Source: Pedobacter sp.
GTDB taxonomy: Bacteria > Bacteroidota > Bacteroidia > Sphingobacteriales > Sphingobacteriaceae
Length of the DNA: 64,000 nucleotides
NCBI GenBank assembly: GCA_008015505.1
Contig: SSFR01000006.1
Span: 62,001-126,000 of the forward strand
Direction: 5' to 3'
Positions within the stretch are counted from its first letter, which is position 1. Each line of letters starts with the position of its first letter. Under the pieces are notes generated by a model that did not search any database, was not told where the DNA came from, and saw only the letters and a program-made list of their open reading frames with translations. Below are positions 15,345 through 25,000 of this stretch, piece by piece. The position numbers and the translations under genes were made by a program.

Positions 15345-16196
15345 TTGAAAACACTTAAAATAGCAATTCAAAAGTCAGGTAGATTAAACGAGAAGTCTGT
15401 GGAACTTTTGAAAAGTTGTGGACTAATCTTCGAAAACTATAAAAGTTCATTGATATCACCAGTTTCTAACTTTCCTCTGGAAATACTCTTTTTACGTGAT
15501 GATGATATTCCTGAATATGTTCAAGATGGTATTGCTGACATCGGTATTGTTGGTGAAAATATTATTCAGGAAACAGAAGCCAAGGTGATTCTATTACAAA
15601 GATTGGGTTTTGGTAAGTGTACACTGAAAATTGCGATAGAAAATAATAGTGCCATTCGTTCCATATCTGATTTAAATGGTAAAGCAATTGCCACCTCCTA
15701 TCCTGTTATCTTAAAAAAATTTTTAATTGCTAATCAAATTCAGGCGGAAATTCGTACGATATCTGGGTCCGTGGAAATTACTCCGAGTTTATCACTTAGT
15801 GAAGCTATTTGTGACCTCGTATCAACTGGTGGAACCCTAAAAAGCAACGGATTAAAGCCCTTTGTAGATGTATTACAATCAGAAGCTATTTTGATTGGAA
15901 ATAAAGGTAGTGAACAAAAGAACTTAATTCAAGAGCTGCTGCAACGCATACAAGCTGTTCTACGAGCAAAGGAAACTAAATATGTGGTTCTTAATGTGGC
16001 ACTTGCTAATTTAGACGCTATTGTAAAATTATTGCCGGGGATTAAAAGTCCAACGATAGTTCCTTTAGCTCAAACCGATTGGGTGGCTGTTCACACAGTT
16101 ATTTCTGAGCAAGATTTTTGGGAGAAGATTAATCTATTGAAATACGCTGGTGCGCAGGGGATTGTAGTTATGCCTATTGAGAAGATGATTTTATAA
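15345..16196 (+). CDS. hisG: ATP phosphoribosyltransferase, long form
   Basis: A 283-residue enzyme of the first step of histidine synthesis, joining ATP and PRPP to give phosphoribosyl-ATP. The opening KTLKIAIQKSGRLNEKSVELL is typical, and the length includes the C-terminal regulatory domain of the long HisG form (from about residue 210), which senses histidine. The start is TTG, chosen because the conserved N-terminus begins there and no ATG lies nearby. It heads a run with hisD and hisC. The mobile element ends about 110 bases upstream. Confidence 0.93.
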   Translation: MKTLKIAIQKSGRLNEKSVELLKSCGLIFENYKSSLISPVSNFPLEILFLRDDDIPEYVQDGIADIGIVGENIIQETEAKVILLQRLGFGKCTLKIAIENNSAIRSISDLNGKAIATSYPVILKKFLIANQIQAEIRTISGSVEITPSLSLSEAICDLVSTGGTLKSNGLKPFVDVLQSEAILIGNKGSEQKNLIQELLQRIQAVLRAKETKYVVLNVALANLDAIVKLLPGIKSPTIVPLAQTDWVAVHTVISEQDFWEKINLLKYAGAQGIVVMPIEKMIL

Positions 16197-16241
16197 GCTT
16201 TCCCCCTTCCTTCAATCCATCGAAATATTGAATTTTATGTG

Positions 16242-17528
16242 ATGCTTAAAGTTTATACCCTATCAGATCTAAATCAGCAAGATATTGCTCGCCTTTGTAA
16301 ACGTAATGTGGATGAAAAAAAATCTATTGAGATTGCTGTTGAATCCATTATTCATCGTGTGAGATCAGCTGGAGATGTTGCACTAATTGCATATGCCAAA
16401 CAGTTTGATGGAGTGAATATCAATTGCTTATACCTTGATAAACCTGAACTCGAAAGATTAACATCCACCATTCGTGAAGAAGAAAAACAAGCACTTTATC
16501 AGGCTTACCTGAATATCAAAAAATTTCATCAAAGCCAATTAAAGCAAGAAGATAAAGTCGAAACTATGGCTGGGGTTACCTGTTGGCGAGAGTCACGTGC
16601 AATAGATCGAGTAGGTCTGTACATTCCGGGAGGTACAGCTGTTTTACCGAGTACTTTTTTGATGCTCGGTGTACCAGCACAGATTGTTGGATGCAAAGAA
16701 ATTATTGTATGCTCCCCGCCACAAAAAGACGGACAGGTCAATGCCTACATTGCTTACTGTGCTCATCTCTTAGGGATTGATCGAATCTATCTAGTAGGTG
16801 GTGCCCAAGCTATTGCTGCTATGGCCTATGGAACGGAATCAATACCTAAGGTGGATAAAATATTTGGTCCAGGAAATCAGTATGTTACTAAAGCTAAAAT
16901 GCTAATTCAATTGAATACCCAAACAGCCATTGATATGCCTGCAGGGCCTTCAGAAGTACTCGTCATTGCAGATGAAACAGCTAATCCGATCTATGTAGCT
17001 GCTGATTTATTGGCGCAAGCAGAACATGGAATCGATAGTCAAGCTATACTTGTATCCAATTCCGTGGATATGATTCAAAAAGTAAACTTAGAGATCGAAA
17101 AACAGCTCGTTGTATTAAACAGATCTGACATTGCCGGAAAAGCATTGAAACATTCATATGCAGTTTTAGTAAGTGATCTTACACAAGCTATGTCTTTTAG
17201 CAATATTTATGCGCCGGAGCATTTGATTTTAGCTGTAGATTGCTGGAGTAAAATTGGGCCAGAAATTAAAAATGCAGGTTCCGTGTTTATGGGGCATTTT
17301 ACACCAGAAAGTGCTGGAGATTATGCCTCAGGAACGAATCATACCTTGCCTACAAGCTCCTTTGCGAAGGCATATTCTGGCGTTTCGGTTGATTCATTCA
17401 TTAAAAAAATTACTTTTCAAAATATCACTAAAGAAGGAATTCGAAACCTGGGGCCAACAGTTCAGTTATTGGCTGAATTAGAGGGCTTAGATGCACATAA
17501 AAATGCTGTAACGGTAAGATTGGGGTAG
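16242..17528 (+). CDS. hisD: Histidinol dehydrogenase
   Basis: A 428-residue enzyme oxidising L-histidinol to L-histidine with two NAD+. Recognisable stretches include RVGLYIPGGTAVLPSTFLML, VGGAQAIAAMAYGTE, FGPGNQYVTKAK, DMPAGPSEVLVIADE, the zinc-binding AEHGIDSQA and ASGTNHTLPT. The start at ATG is preceded by an in-frame GTG one codon earlier; ATG is preferred. It lies about 45 bases after hisG in the same operon. Confidence 0.95.
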   Translation: MLKVYTLSDLNQQDIARLCKRNVDEKKSIEIAVESIIHRVRSAGDVALIAYAKQFDGVNINCLYLDKPELERLTSTIREEEKQALYQAYLNIKKFHQSQLKQEDKVETMAGVTCWRESRAIDRVGLYIPGGTAVLPSTFLMLGVPAQIVGCKEIIVCSPPQKDGQVNAYIAYCAHLLGIDRIYLVGGAQAIAAMAYGTESIPKVDKIFGPGNQYVTKAKMLIQLNTQTAIDMPAGPSEVLVIADETANPIYVAADLLAQAEHGIDSQAILVSNSVDMIQKVNLEIEKQLVVLNRSDIAGKALKHSYAVLVSDLTQAMSFSNIYAPEHLILAVDCWSKIGPEIKNAGSVFMGHFTPESAGDYASGTNHTLPTSSFAKAYSGVSVDSFIKKITFQNITKEGIRNLGPTVQLLAELEGLDAHKNAVTVRLG

Positions 17529-17572
17529 GTTTAAACACTATGTATAATCAAATTTTTTAAAATCATCATTAC

Positions 17573-18097
17573 ATGAAAAAACGGTATTTACTTTCAACTA
17601 TTTTAATTATCAATTTTATTAGCTTAAACGTGATGGGGCAAAAAACTATTCAGCTTGATCAATTCCAAGTGATTGGAATTTCGGTACGCACAACGAATCA
17701 AAATGGACAATCGCAAAAAGACATTGGAAATCTTTTTGGTCGATTTATGATGGAAAATCTCATTGAAAAAATTCCTAACAAAGAGAATAATGATATTTAT
17801 TGCATCTATACAGATTATGAAAGTGATCAAACGGCTCCTTATACAACCATTATTGGATGTCGAGTAAGTTCTTTACAATCTATTCCAGAAGGATTTATAA
17901 GTAAAGTCATTCCAAAAACGACTTATCAAATTTATACGTCTAAAGGAAAGTTACCTGATTGTGTAGGTGAAACCTGGATGAAAATCTGGAATGAGAATAG
18001 TCCGAATAGAAAGTATATAGCTGATTTTGATGTCTATGGTTCTAAAAGTCAGAACCCAACTGAAGCAGAGGTTGATACCTATTTATCTATACGATAA
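17573..18097 (+). CDS. Exported GyrI-like (effector-binding domain) protein
   Basis: A 174-residue protein with a signal peptide (LLSTILIINFISLNVMGQ). The mature part has the pattern of the GyrI-like/AraC effector-binding domain: FQVIGISVRT near the start, IYCIYTDYESD with PYTTIIGCRV in the middle, and a TWMKIWNE...YIADFDVYG end. These domains bind small hydrophobic ligands. It sits between hisD and hisC, eight bases before hisC, and is therefore probably co-transcribed; a role in histidine synthesis is not expected for a secreted protein. Function unknown. Confidence 0.6.
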   Translation: MKKRYLLSTILIINFISLNVMGQKTIQLDQFQVIGISVRTTNQNGQSQKDIGNLFGRFMMENLIEKIPNKENNDIYCIYTDYESDQTAPYTTIIGCRVSSLQSIPEGFISKVIPKTTYQIYTSKGKLPDCVGETWMKIWNENSPNRKYIADFDVYGSKSQNPTEAEVDTYLSIR

Positions 18098-18105
18098 TAG
18101 CCTTC

Positions 18106-19155
18106 ATGTTTAATCTGGATAAGCTTTTACGAGAAAATATCAGAAGTTTGACCCCCTACTCTTCTGCGCGAGATGAGTTTAAGGGGGAGGCTTCCATTTT
18201 TTTGGATGCCAATGAAAATAGTTATGGATCGCCCCTCAAAACGGCCTATAATCGATATCCAGATCCACGACAAAAACGTGTAAAAGAGCAGCTATCGCTA
18301 GTTAAAGGTATCCCATCAAAAAATATATTTCTAGGAAATGGTAGTGATGAGGCCATTGATTTACTATTTCGGGCTTTTTGTAGACCAGGCATAGATCATG
18401 TGATTACGGTTCCTCCTACCTATGGTATGTACGAGGTGGCAGCAAGAATCAACGATATTGAGGTCAAAAAAGTAAAACTCAAGGCTAATTATCAACTCAA
18501 TTTGAGTGGTATTGATGCAGCAATCAATGCAAATACAAAGTTGATTTTTATTTGTTCTCCTAACAATCCTACGGGTAATTCTATCAATCGAGAAGATATT
18601 GAGACCATATTAACCAATTTTGATGGGTTAGTTGTAGTTGATGAGGCATATATCAATTACGCTAAACAAAAATCATTGACTTATGAACTAGCTAAGTATC
18701 CAAATTTAGTTGTTCTTCAAACTCTTTCTAAGGCATGGGGATTAGCTGGATTACGTTTAGGAATGGCTTTTGCTAGTGAGGGAATTATCGATGTTTTAAA
18801 TAGAATTAAGCCTCCTTATAACATTAGTGAGGTTTCCCAACAATTGGTTTTAAATGCTTTAGAGCAAATTGATCAGGTTAATTTGTGGATCAAGGAGGCT
18901 GTTCTTGAACGAGAGTTATTGCGTGAAGCACTACAAAGCCTACCTTTTATCCAAGCCGTTCTCCCTTCTGATGCCAATTTTATTCTGGTAAAAATGACCG
19001 ATTCTCGATCTGTTTATATGTATCTGGCCGAAAAAGGGATTGTTGTTCGAGATCGATCAAAAATTGAACTTTGTGAAAATTGTCTTCGAATCACCATTGG
19101 AACGCCTATTGAAAATAAAACACTCTTAACAGCATTAATTGATTTCAACCAATGA
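18106..19155 (+). CDS. hisC: Histidinol-phosphate aminotransferase
   Basis: A 349-residue PLP enzyme of fold type I converting imidazole-acetol phosphate and glutamate to histidinol phosphate. Motifs include LDANENSYGSP, NIFLGNGSDEAIDLLFRAF, CSPNNPTGN, VVDEAYINYA and the PLP lysine in TLSKAWGLAGLRLG. The ATG gives the normal length. It closes the local his run; the remaining his genes are not in this window. Confidence 0.95.
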   Translation: MFNLDKLLRENIRSLTPYSSARDEFKGEASIFLDANENSYGSPLKTAYNRYPDPRQKRVKEQLSLVKGIPSKNIFLGNGSDEAIDLLFRAFCRPGIDHVITVPPTYGMYEVAARINDIEVKKVKLKANYQLNLSGIDAAINANTKLIFICSPNNPTGNSINREDIETILTNFDGLVVVDEAYINYAKQKSLTYELAKYPNLVVLQTLSKAWGLAGLRLGMAFASEGIIDVLNRIKPPYNISEVSQQLVLNALEQIDQVNLWIKEAVLERELLREALQSLPFIQAVLPSDANFILVKMTDSRSVYMYLAEKGIVVRDRSKIELCENCLRITIGTPIENKTLLTALIDFNQ

Positions 19156-19180
19156 ACTTGTTTAAGTTTTAAACAAGTTC
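19154..19180. terminator. Small hairpin after hisC
   Basis: Arms GAACTTGTTTAA and TTAAACAAGTTC (12 bp, 3-base loop) overlap the hisC stop. There is no clear T-run, so termination may be partial. Confidence 0.4.
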
Positions 19181-19200
19181 TATAAAGCCTCTAAGAAAAA

Positions 19201-21828
19201 GTGGATCATGTCAATGAAAACGATGGGCAAGCTCAAGCTTCAGACCATCATATCACAAACGCAGCATCATTATCTGGTTTGTATGAAAGTTGGTTTCTAG
19301 ACTATGCTTCGTATGTAATTCTTGATCGGGCTGTACCTCATATTCATGACGGATTAAAGCCTGTTCAAAGGAGGATATTACACTCCTTGAAGGAGATGGA
19401 TGATGGCCGGTTTAATAAAGCCGCTAATGTAATCGGTAATACGATGAAATATCATCCACATGGAGATGCCTCCATTGGCGAAGCGATGGTGCAAATCGGA
19501 CAAAAAAATCTACTAATTGATACGCAAGGAAATTGGGGCGATCCAGTCACTGGCGACGCTGCTGCAGCTCCTCGATATATCGAGGCTCGTCTTTCCAAGT
19601 TTGCCAACGAGGTTATTTTTAATCCAGATACTACCGCATGGCAGTCAAGTTATGATGGCCGTAATCTGGAGCCCATCACTTTTCCAGTGAAGTTTCCACT
19701 TTTATTAGCCCAGGGTGCTGATGGTATTGCTGTCGGCTTAGCAACCAAGGTGATGCCTCACAACTTTATAGAGCTTATTGATGCCTCCATCGATGTGCTT
19801 AATGGAAATCGGCCTAATCTTCTGCCTGACTTTCATACTGGTGGAATGATTGACTGTTCGGCTTATAATGAAGGACAACGTGGTGGAAAAATTAGAGTTA
19901 GAGCCAAGATTATTGAAAAAGACAAGAAAACATTAGCCATTACCCAAATACCCTATACTACTACCACGGGTAGTTTAATTGATAGTATTATTGCAGCCAA
20001 TGACAAGGGGAAAATAAAAATTAAGAAAATAGAGGATAATACGGCCAAAGATGTAGAAGTCATTATTCATTTGGCTCCAGGTATTTCGCCCGATGTGACT
20101 ATTGATGCTTTGTATGCCTTTACCGATTGTGAGGTATCAATTTCCCCAAACACTTGTGTTATTAAAGCGGATAAGCCGCTTTTTATGAGTGTGAACGATA
20201 TTCTAATTGAAAACACCAATCATACCAAAGATTTATTAAAACAAGAATTAGAAATCAAATTATCAGAGCTAAAAGAAAAAATATTTTTCAATTCATTACT
20301 TAAATTATTTATTCAGGAAGGAATGTATAAACATCCTGAATATGAATCTTCTATTAGTTTTGATTTAATTGTTGAAACTTTAAACAAATTGTTTAGTCCA
20401 TTTTTTGCACAGTTCTATCGAAATATTCTTCCTGAAGACTACAAAAAGTTGATTGACAAACCAATGAGTAGTATTACTCGTTTCGATGTTAAAAAATCAG
20501 ATGAACAAATGCGCGCACTTGAGGAAGAGATTAAACAGGTCAACAAAGACTTGAAACACCTTACTGCGTACGCCATCATTTGGTTTGAAAAACTAAAGCA
20601 GAAATATGGAAGTGGTAAAGAACGTAAAACAGAAATTCGGTTATTCGACCGCGTAGAAGCTGCCAAAGTAGCTTTAGCTAATGTCAAGCTTTATATGAAT
20701 CGCGATGAGGGCTTTATTGGTACTAGTTTGCGTAAAGATGAGTTAGTGGGGGATTGTTCTGATCTGGACGAGATTATTGTTTTTCGCAAGGATGGGAAGT
20801 TTTCAGTCACTAAAGTAGCGGAGAAAACTTTTATAGGTAAGGGAATTATTCACGCACAGGTATTTAAAAAGAATGATGAACGAACGGTATATAATCTCAT
20901 TTATAGAGATGGAATCACGGGTGTATCTTATGTAAAAAGATTTTCAGTTCTTGGGACTACGCGTGATAAAGAATATGATCTTACTAAAGGAAGCAAAGGC
21001 TCTTCGGTACTCTATTTTACAGCGAACCCCAATGGGGAAGCAGAGTTAGTTAGTGTGCAGCTTAAACCACATACCAAGCTTCGTAAGCTACAATTTGATT
21101 TAGATTTTGCAGAAATCGCCATCAAAGGCCGTAGTTCAATGGGTAATATCTTAAGTAAATACCCCATTAAAAAACTGGTCTTAAAAGCCAAGGGTATTTC
21201 TACGTTAGCGGGCCGTAAAATATGGTTTGATGAAGTTTTGAGACGTTTGAATGTCGATAATCGGGGGCATTATTTGGGCGAGTTTGATGGAGATGATAAA
21301 ATTCTAATTATTGGTAAATACGGTACATATGAGCTTAGTGGTTTTGAGTTGAGTAATCATTTTGAGGAGGATAGTTTATTGATTGAAAAATATAATCCCA
21401 ATAAAGTATTTTCTGTGATTTATATTGATGGTAAATCAAAAAATTACTATCTCAAGCGATTTACTTTTGAGAATATAGTCATTGGCAAGAAGCTTTCTTT
21501 CCTCAATGAAGAAAATGATTCTAAGTTGGTATTGATTACATGTCTCAAGCAACCTAAAATTGAATTAGAAGTACTAAAGGGTAAGAGCCAAATAGTGGAA
21601 AAGAGCATACTAAACCTAGCTGATTTAATAGGGATAAAAGGGATGAAAGCTCAGGGGAATCGATTAAGTCCACACACGATTGCCAAAGTAAATTTGATCG
21701 ATTCTAAAGAAGAAGCGGACCAATCGGATGAGGATGAAACCACTAAAATTGAAAGACAGGTTGACTTTGAAATAACTAATCCGGCCGATATTAAAATAGA
21801 CGACAATGGTCAATTGGGCTTATTTTAA
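19201..21828 (+). CDS. parC: DNA topoisomerase IV subunit A (GyrA/ParC family)
   Basis: An 875-residue type IIA topoisomerase subunit. The breakage-reunion domain shows DYASYVILDRAVPHIHDGLKPVQRRIL, HPHGDASIGEAMV and DPVTGDAAAAPRYIEARLS, with the catalytic Tyr in the last. Beta-propeller-like repeats follow from about residue 540, and the tail is acidic. The enzyme decatenates chromosomes together with ParE. Start is GTG, since no ATG is in frame before the conserved region. The ParC rather than GyrA label follows the usual Bacteroidota protein of this type and lacks a check by phylogeny. Confidence 0.85.
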   Translation: MDHVNENDGQAQASDHHITNAASLSGLYESWFLDYASYVILDRAVPHIHDGLKPVQRRILHSLKEMDDGRFNKAANVIGNTMKYHPHGDASIGEAMVQIGQKNLLIDTQGNWGDPVTGDAAAAPRYIEARLSKFANEVIFNPDTTAWQSSYDGRNLEPITFPVKFPLLLAQGADGIAVGLATKVMPHNFIELIDASIDVLNGNRPNLLPDFHTGGMIDCSAYNEGQRGGKIRVRAKIIEKDKKTLAITQIPYTTTTGSLIDSIIAANDKGKIKIKKIEDNTAKDVEVIIHLAPGISPDVTIDALYAFTDCEVSISPNTCVIKADKPLFMSVNDILIENTNHTKDLLKQELEIKLSELKEKIFFNSLLKLFIQEGMYKHPEYESSISFDLIVETLNKLFSPFFAQFYRNILPEDYKKLIDKPMSSITRFDVKKSDEQMRALEEEIKQVNKDLKHLTAYAIIWFEKLKQKYGSGKERKTEIRLFDRVEAAKVALANVKLYMNRDEGFIGTSLRKDELVGDCSDLDEIIVFRKDGKFSVTKVAEKTFIGKGIIHAQVFKKNDERTVYNLIYRDGITGVSYVKRFSVLGTTRDKEYDLTKGSKGSSVLYFTANPNGEAELVSVQLKPHTKLRKLQFDLDFAEIAIKGRSSMGNILSKYPIKKLVLKAKGISTLAGRKIWFDEVLRRLNVDNRGHYLGEFDGDDKILIIGKYGTYELSGFELSNHFEEDSLLIEKYNPNKVFSVIYIDGKSKNYYLKRFTFENIVIGKKLSFLNEENDSKLVLITCLKQPKIELEVLKGKSQIVEKSILNLADLIGIKGMKAQGNRLSPHTIAKVNLIDSKEEADQSDEDETTKIERQVDFEITNPADIKIDDNGQLGLF

Positions 21829-21953
21829 ATAGTCGGAGATCTCGATCAGTTCAACTATTTTATTAAGTAAACTAAAATGTATTGAATTTTAATTTAAAGA
21901 ATAATAAATAAAAGTTTTTTCTAATTTGTGCCGGAACAAAACCCTGTTTTGAT

Positions 21954-23576
21954 ATGAATCCGACACAAGTAGAAATGGAGCTAGAAATAATGCAACCAGC
22001 GTCAAGAGTCGAACAAGAAGCCCCTCAAATTAATCTAGCCCAGCCAATGAATCCAACTTTGTCAAAAGCACATCCCAAAGGCCTTTATGTGCTGTTTGCT
22101 ACAGAAATGTGGGAACGTTTTAGCTATTATGGCATGCGGGCTATCTTGGTGTTATTTATGACTAAGGCATTGTTATACGATAAAGCTTTTGCATCGAATT
22201 TATATGGCAGTTATACGGGTCTTGTTTATCTCACACCACTCATTGGTGGGTACATTTCGGACCGGCTTTGGGGTAATCAGCGATCTATTATTACAGGCGG
22301 GTTATTAATGGCTTTGGGTCAATTTTTACTGTTCTTTTGTGGAACAACGTATCATACTTCCACTCAACTATCTACTTTTTTATTCTTTGCAGGTTTGGGG
22401 TTTTTAATTGCTGGAAATGGCTTTTTCAAACCCAACATTTCCTCAATGGTAGGCCAGCTTTATCCCAAAGGCGATCGTCGAATAGACGCAGCATATACTA
22501 TTTTTTACATGGGTATTAATGTGGGTGGAGCATTAGGTCCACTAGTTTGTGGAGCTTTAGGAGACACCGGAAATCCGACTGATTTTAGATGGGGCTTTAT
22601 GGCTGCAGGTATTGGTATGTTGTTGAGTATTTTGATTTTCAAAAGATTGAAAGACAAATTTGTTGTTTCTCCAGAAGGTAAAACATTGGGTTTAGCCCCT
22701 ACAAATGAAAATGGAACAGCCCGAGTTAAAACTTCACAAATTTTGACTTATGGTGGATTGTTAGCTTTATCAATCGCGATTATTGGTTTGGTGTATATCG
22801 ATGCAATAAAGTTTGGTATACTTTCTTACCTATTGGTTGCGGCAGTACTTGGTATTGGCTTTATGATCTTTTCTGATAAATCATTGAATGGTATAGACAA
22901 ACAACGAATCAGTGTCATTTTTATCACAGCTTTTTTTGTGATATTTTTTTGGAGTGCATTTGAACAGGCTGGGGCTTCATTGACATTTTTTGCAGAAGAA
23001 CAGACCCAACGAAATTTAGGTTATTATACTGTTCCAGCAAGCTTTTTTCAATCATTAAACTCCTTATTTGTGATCATCTTTGCTCCCATTTTTGCTTTTT
23101 TGTGGGTTAAATTGGGCAATAGGGGGATGGAGCCCTCCTCTCCTACTAAAATGGCTTTAGGTTTATTCTTGCTTGCTTTGGGTTATTTGGTGATTGCTTA
23201 CGGTGTAAAAGGAATACAGCCAACTACCAAAGTGAGTATGATGTGGCTAACAAGCATGTATGCCTTACATACTTATGGTGAATTATGTTTATCGCCTATT
23301 GGGCTTTCTCTAGTCAACAAATTAGCTCCGTTACGATTTGCTTCACTACTGATGGCTGTCTGGTTTTTGGCTAATGCTGCTGCTAATAAAATAGCGGGGG
23401 TACTTAGTGCATTGTATCCAGATCCGAATCAACCAGCTCCTCATTTATTAGGCTTTGAGATTAAGGGACTTTATGAATTTTTCATGCTTTTTGTACTAAT
23501 GGCTGGTTTAGCATCAATTATTCTATTTGCAGTAACTAAACATTTGCAAAAAATGATGCATACAGATGAGCATTAA
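21954..23576 (+). CDS. POT/PTR-family proton-dependent peptide transporter
   Basis: A 540-residue major-facilitator protein with about 14 hydrophobic segments. The family signatures FATEMWERFSYYGMRAIL (near residue 50) and GNGFFKPNISSMVGQLY (near 155) identify it as a proton-coupled di/tripeptide symporter. The first 35 residues are polar and hydrophilic, and an alternative start at Met31 (MNPTLSKAH) is possible. It is monocistronic, followed by a repeat element and a terminator. Confidence 0.92.
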   Translation: MNPTQVEMELEIMQPASRVEQEAPQINLAQPMNPTLSKAHPKGLYVLFATEMWERFSYYGMRAILVLFMTKALLYDKAFASNLYGSYTGLVYLTPLIGGYISDRLWGNQRSIITGGLLMALGQFLLFFCGTTYHTSTQLSTFLFFAGLGFLIAGNGFFKPNISSMVGQLYPKGDRRIDAAYTIFYMGINVGGALGPLVCGALGDTGNPTDFRWGFMAAGIGMLLSILIFKRLKDKFVVSPEGKTLGLAPTNENGTARVKTSQILTYGGLLALSIAIIGLVYIDAIKFGILSYLLVAAVLGIGFMIFSDKSLNGIDKQRISVIFITAFFVIFFWSAFEQAGASLTFFAEEQTQRNLGYYTVPASFFQSLNSLFVIIFAPIFAFLWVKLGNRGMEPSSPTKMALGLFLLALGYLVIAYGVKGIQPTTKVSMMWLTSMYALHTYGELCLSPIGLSLVNKLAPLRFASLLMAVWFLANAAANKIAGVLSALYPDPNQPAPHLLGFEIKGLYEFFMLFVLMAGLASIILFAVTKHLQKMMHTDEH

Positions 23577-23628
23577 ACTTCTATCACTAGCCCCAACTAA
23601 TAGTTTACGGCTAGGGCGGGCTATAATA

Positions 23629-23790
23629 GAGCTTGTCTAAAATTTATTTTGTGAAGCTATTGCCGGTTATTTTTGAGCGAAATGAGGCGGATTTTGGAGC
23701 CATAGCAGGGCACTATGGTGAAAAAAATTCAACCAAATTGCAGCCAAAAAGAACCAAAAGAGCAACATAAAATAAACTTTAGACAAGCTC
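23629..23790 (+). repeat. Dispersed TIR element, copy A (162 bp)
   Basis: Ends GAGCTTGTCTAAAATTTATT and AATAAACTTTAGACAAGCTC form 22-bp terminal inverted repeats with one mismatch. The interior holds GCCGGTTATTTTTGAGCGAA, shared with copies B and C. It has no coding capacity, so it behaves like a MITE or large REP-type repeat. Confidence 0.75.
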
Positions 23791-23796
23791 ATATAT

Positions 23797-23833
23797 AAAA
23801 AAGGTGTATGGCTAAACGCTATACACCTTTTTT
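23797..23833. terminator. Bidirectional intrinsic terminator
   Basis: Thirteen-base arms AAAAAAGGTGTAT and ATACACCTTTTTT lie between the convergent transporter and outer-membrane protein genes. Confidence 0.85.
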
Positions 23834-23855
23834 ATGGCAGAATAAATAAGCGGTA

Positions 23856-24896
23856 TTATTTACCTATTCCTAAGCCAATACCAACATTCACAGAGTTATA
23901 TGCAGCAAGACTATATGAACCATACACGCGTAAAAGAAGTAATTGGAGTTGAAATCCTATATCTGCACGTAATCCACTTAAATATCTTTTATCAATGCTA
24001 ATTGGATCATGATAAGTCACATAATTTCCATTACCTATTTCAATTGGATAATCACCAATCAGGTTAACTTTGGTCCTCGAAGATTGATAGCCCACACTGA
24101 CAAAAGGAGTAAAAAAAAGTAACCTTTTAGAGATAATTCCTTCCAAATTAAATCCAGATATACGGCCATCAAGTGATTGATCGGTATAGTTTGTACCTGG
24201 AGCCTGTACATCCAAAGGTAAATTATAATGGAACTGTGTATACCCAGCAGCTACAGCTAGGTCAAAAGGTAATTTAGTAACCACCTTAGCTTTGATAAGT
24301 TGACCTATGTTTAATCTAACACCCCCACCAATCATGTAAACAGATCCAGCATCACCTAATTTAATTTTTGGCATTAATCTTAAGCTAACATCTACTCCTT
24401 TAGGTAAACCAACTGTTGCCTGTATTTGGGGAGCTGGCACTACAAAAAGACCAGCGCCTTGGGGTAAGTTCAAGTTCTGTATGATTGGCTGACCTGAAGC
24501 GTGGATATCGATTTGAGGAGGGATTGTGTTTTTATCTCCCGCTACTGTTGGTGCAACAGTAGATTGAGGGTTGCTTGGTGTAATATTCGATGATAATCCA
24601 ATTTGAGTAATATCGAATGATTTATCAGCAGCAGGAACAAAAGCCCCACCAGCAGAAATTCGAAGTTCGAAATGACCTAGCTTTTTGGTCTTAGCCGTAT
24701 TGTACCAACCCGCACTTAATCCAGAACCAAATCCTTTAAATAGTGGATTTAAATAGGATTCAATCAGTCTTCTAGAATCATCTGGCGTTGACTTAAAAAG
24801 ACCCGAAATATCTTTTTGTGCAAAAGAGGTGGTAGTGTTGCTAAGCAAGAGAATAGCTGTAACACTTAACCCTATTATTAATGATTTTTTTTTCAT
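23856..24896 (-). CDS. Outer-membrane beta-barrel protein (DUF6588-like)
   Basis: A 346-residue protein if started at MKKKSLIIGL; the frame is open 15 residues further upstream but the signal peptide argues for this start. The signal ends near SFAQ. The remainder alternates aromatic and small residues in strands, has a Pro-rich loop (residues 110-160) and ends in VGIGLGIGK, consistent with a beta barrel. The Bacteroidota family annotated DUF6588 has this layout; the match is from memory of composition, not a search. Function unknown. Confidence 0.55.
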   Translation of the reverse strand: MKKKSLIIGLSVTAILLLSNTTTSFAQKDISGLFKSTPDDSRRLIESYLNPLFKGFGSGLSAGWYNTAKTKKLGHFELRISAGGAFVPAADKSFDITQIGLSSNITPSNPQSTVAPTVAGDKNTIPPQIDIHASGQPIIQNLNLPQGAGLFVVPAPQIQATVGLPKGVDVSLRLMPKIKLGDAGSVYMIGGGVRLNIGQLIKAKVVTKLPFDLAVAAGYTQFHYNLPLDVQAPGTNYTDQSLDGRISGFNLEGIISKRLLFFTPFVSVGYQSSRTKVNLIGDYPIEIGNGNYVTYHDPISIDKRYLSGLRADIGFQLQLLLLRVYGSYSLAAYNSVNVGIGLGIGK

Positions 24897-25000
24897 AAGT
24901 AGTACTGCTTGTTGTTTTGGTGGTTCTTTTAAATCTATCATACATTTAAAAAAATCACCCTCGTGACTTCAAAACGTCGGTGAATATAGTGCTAAAAAAT

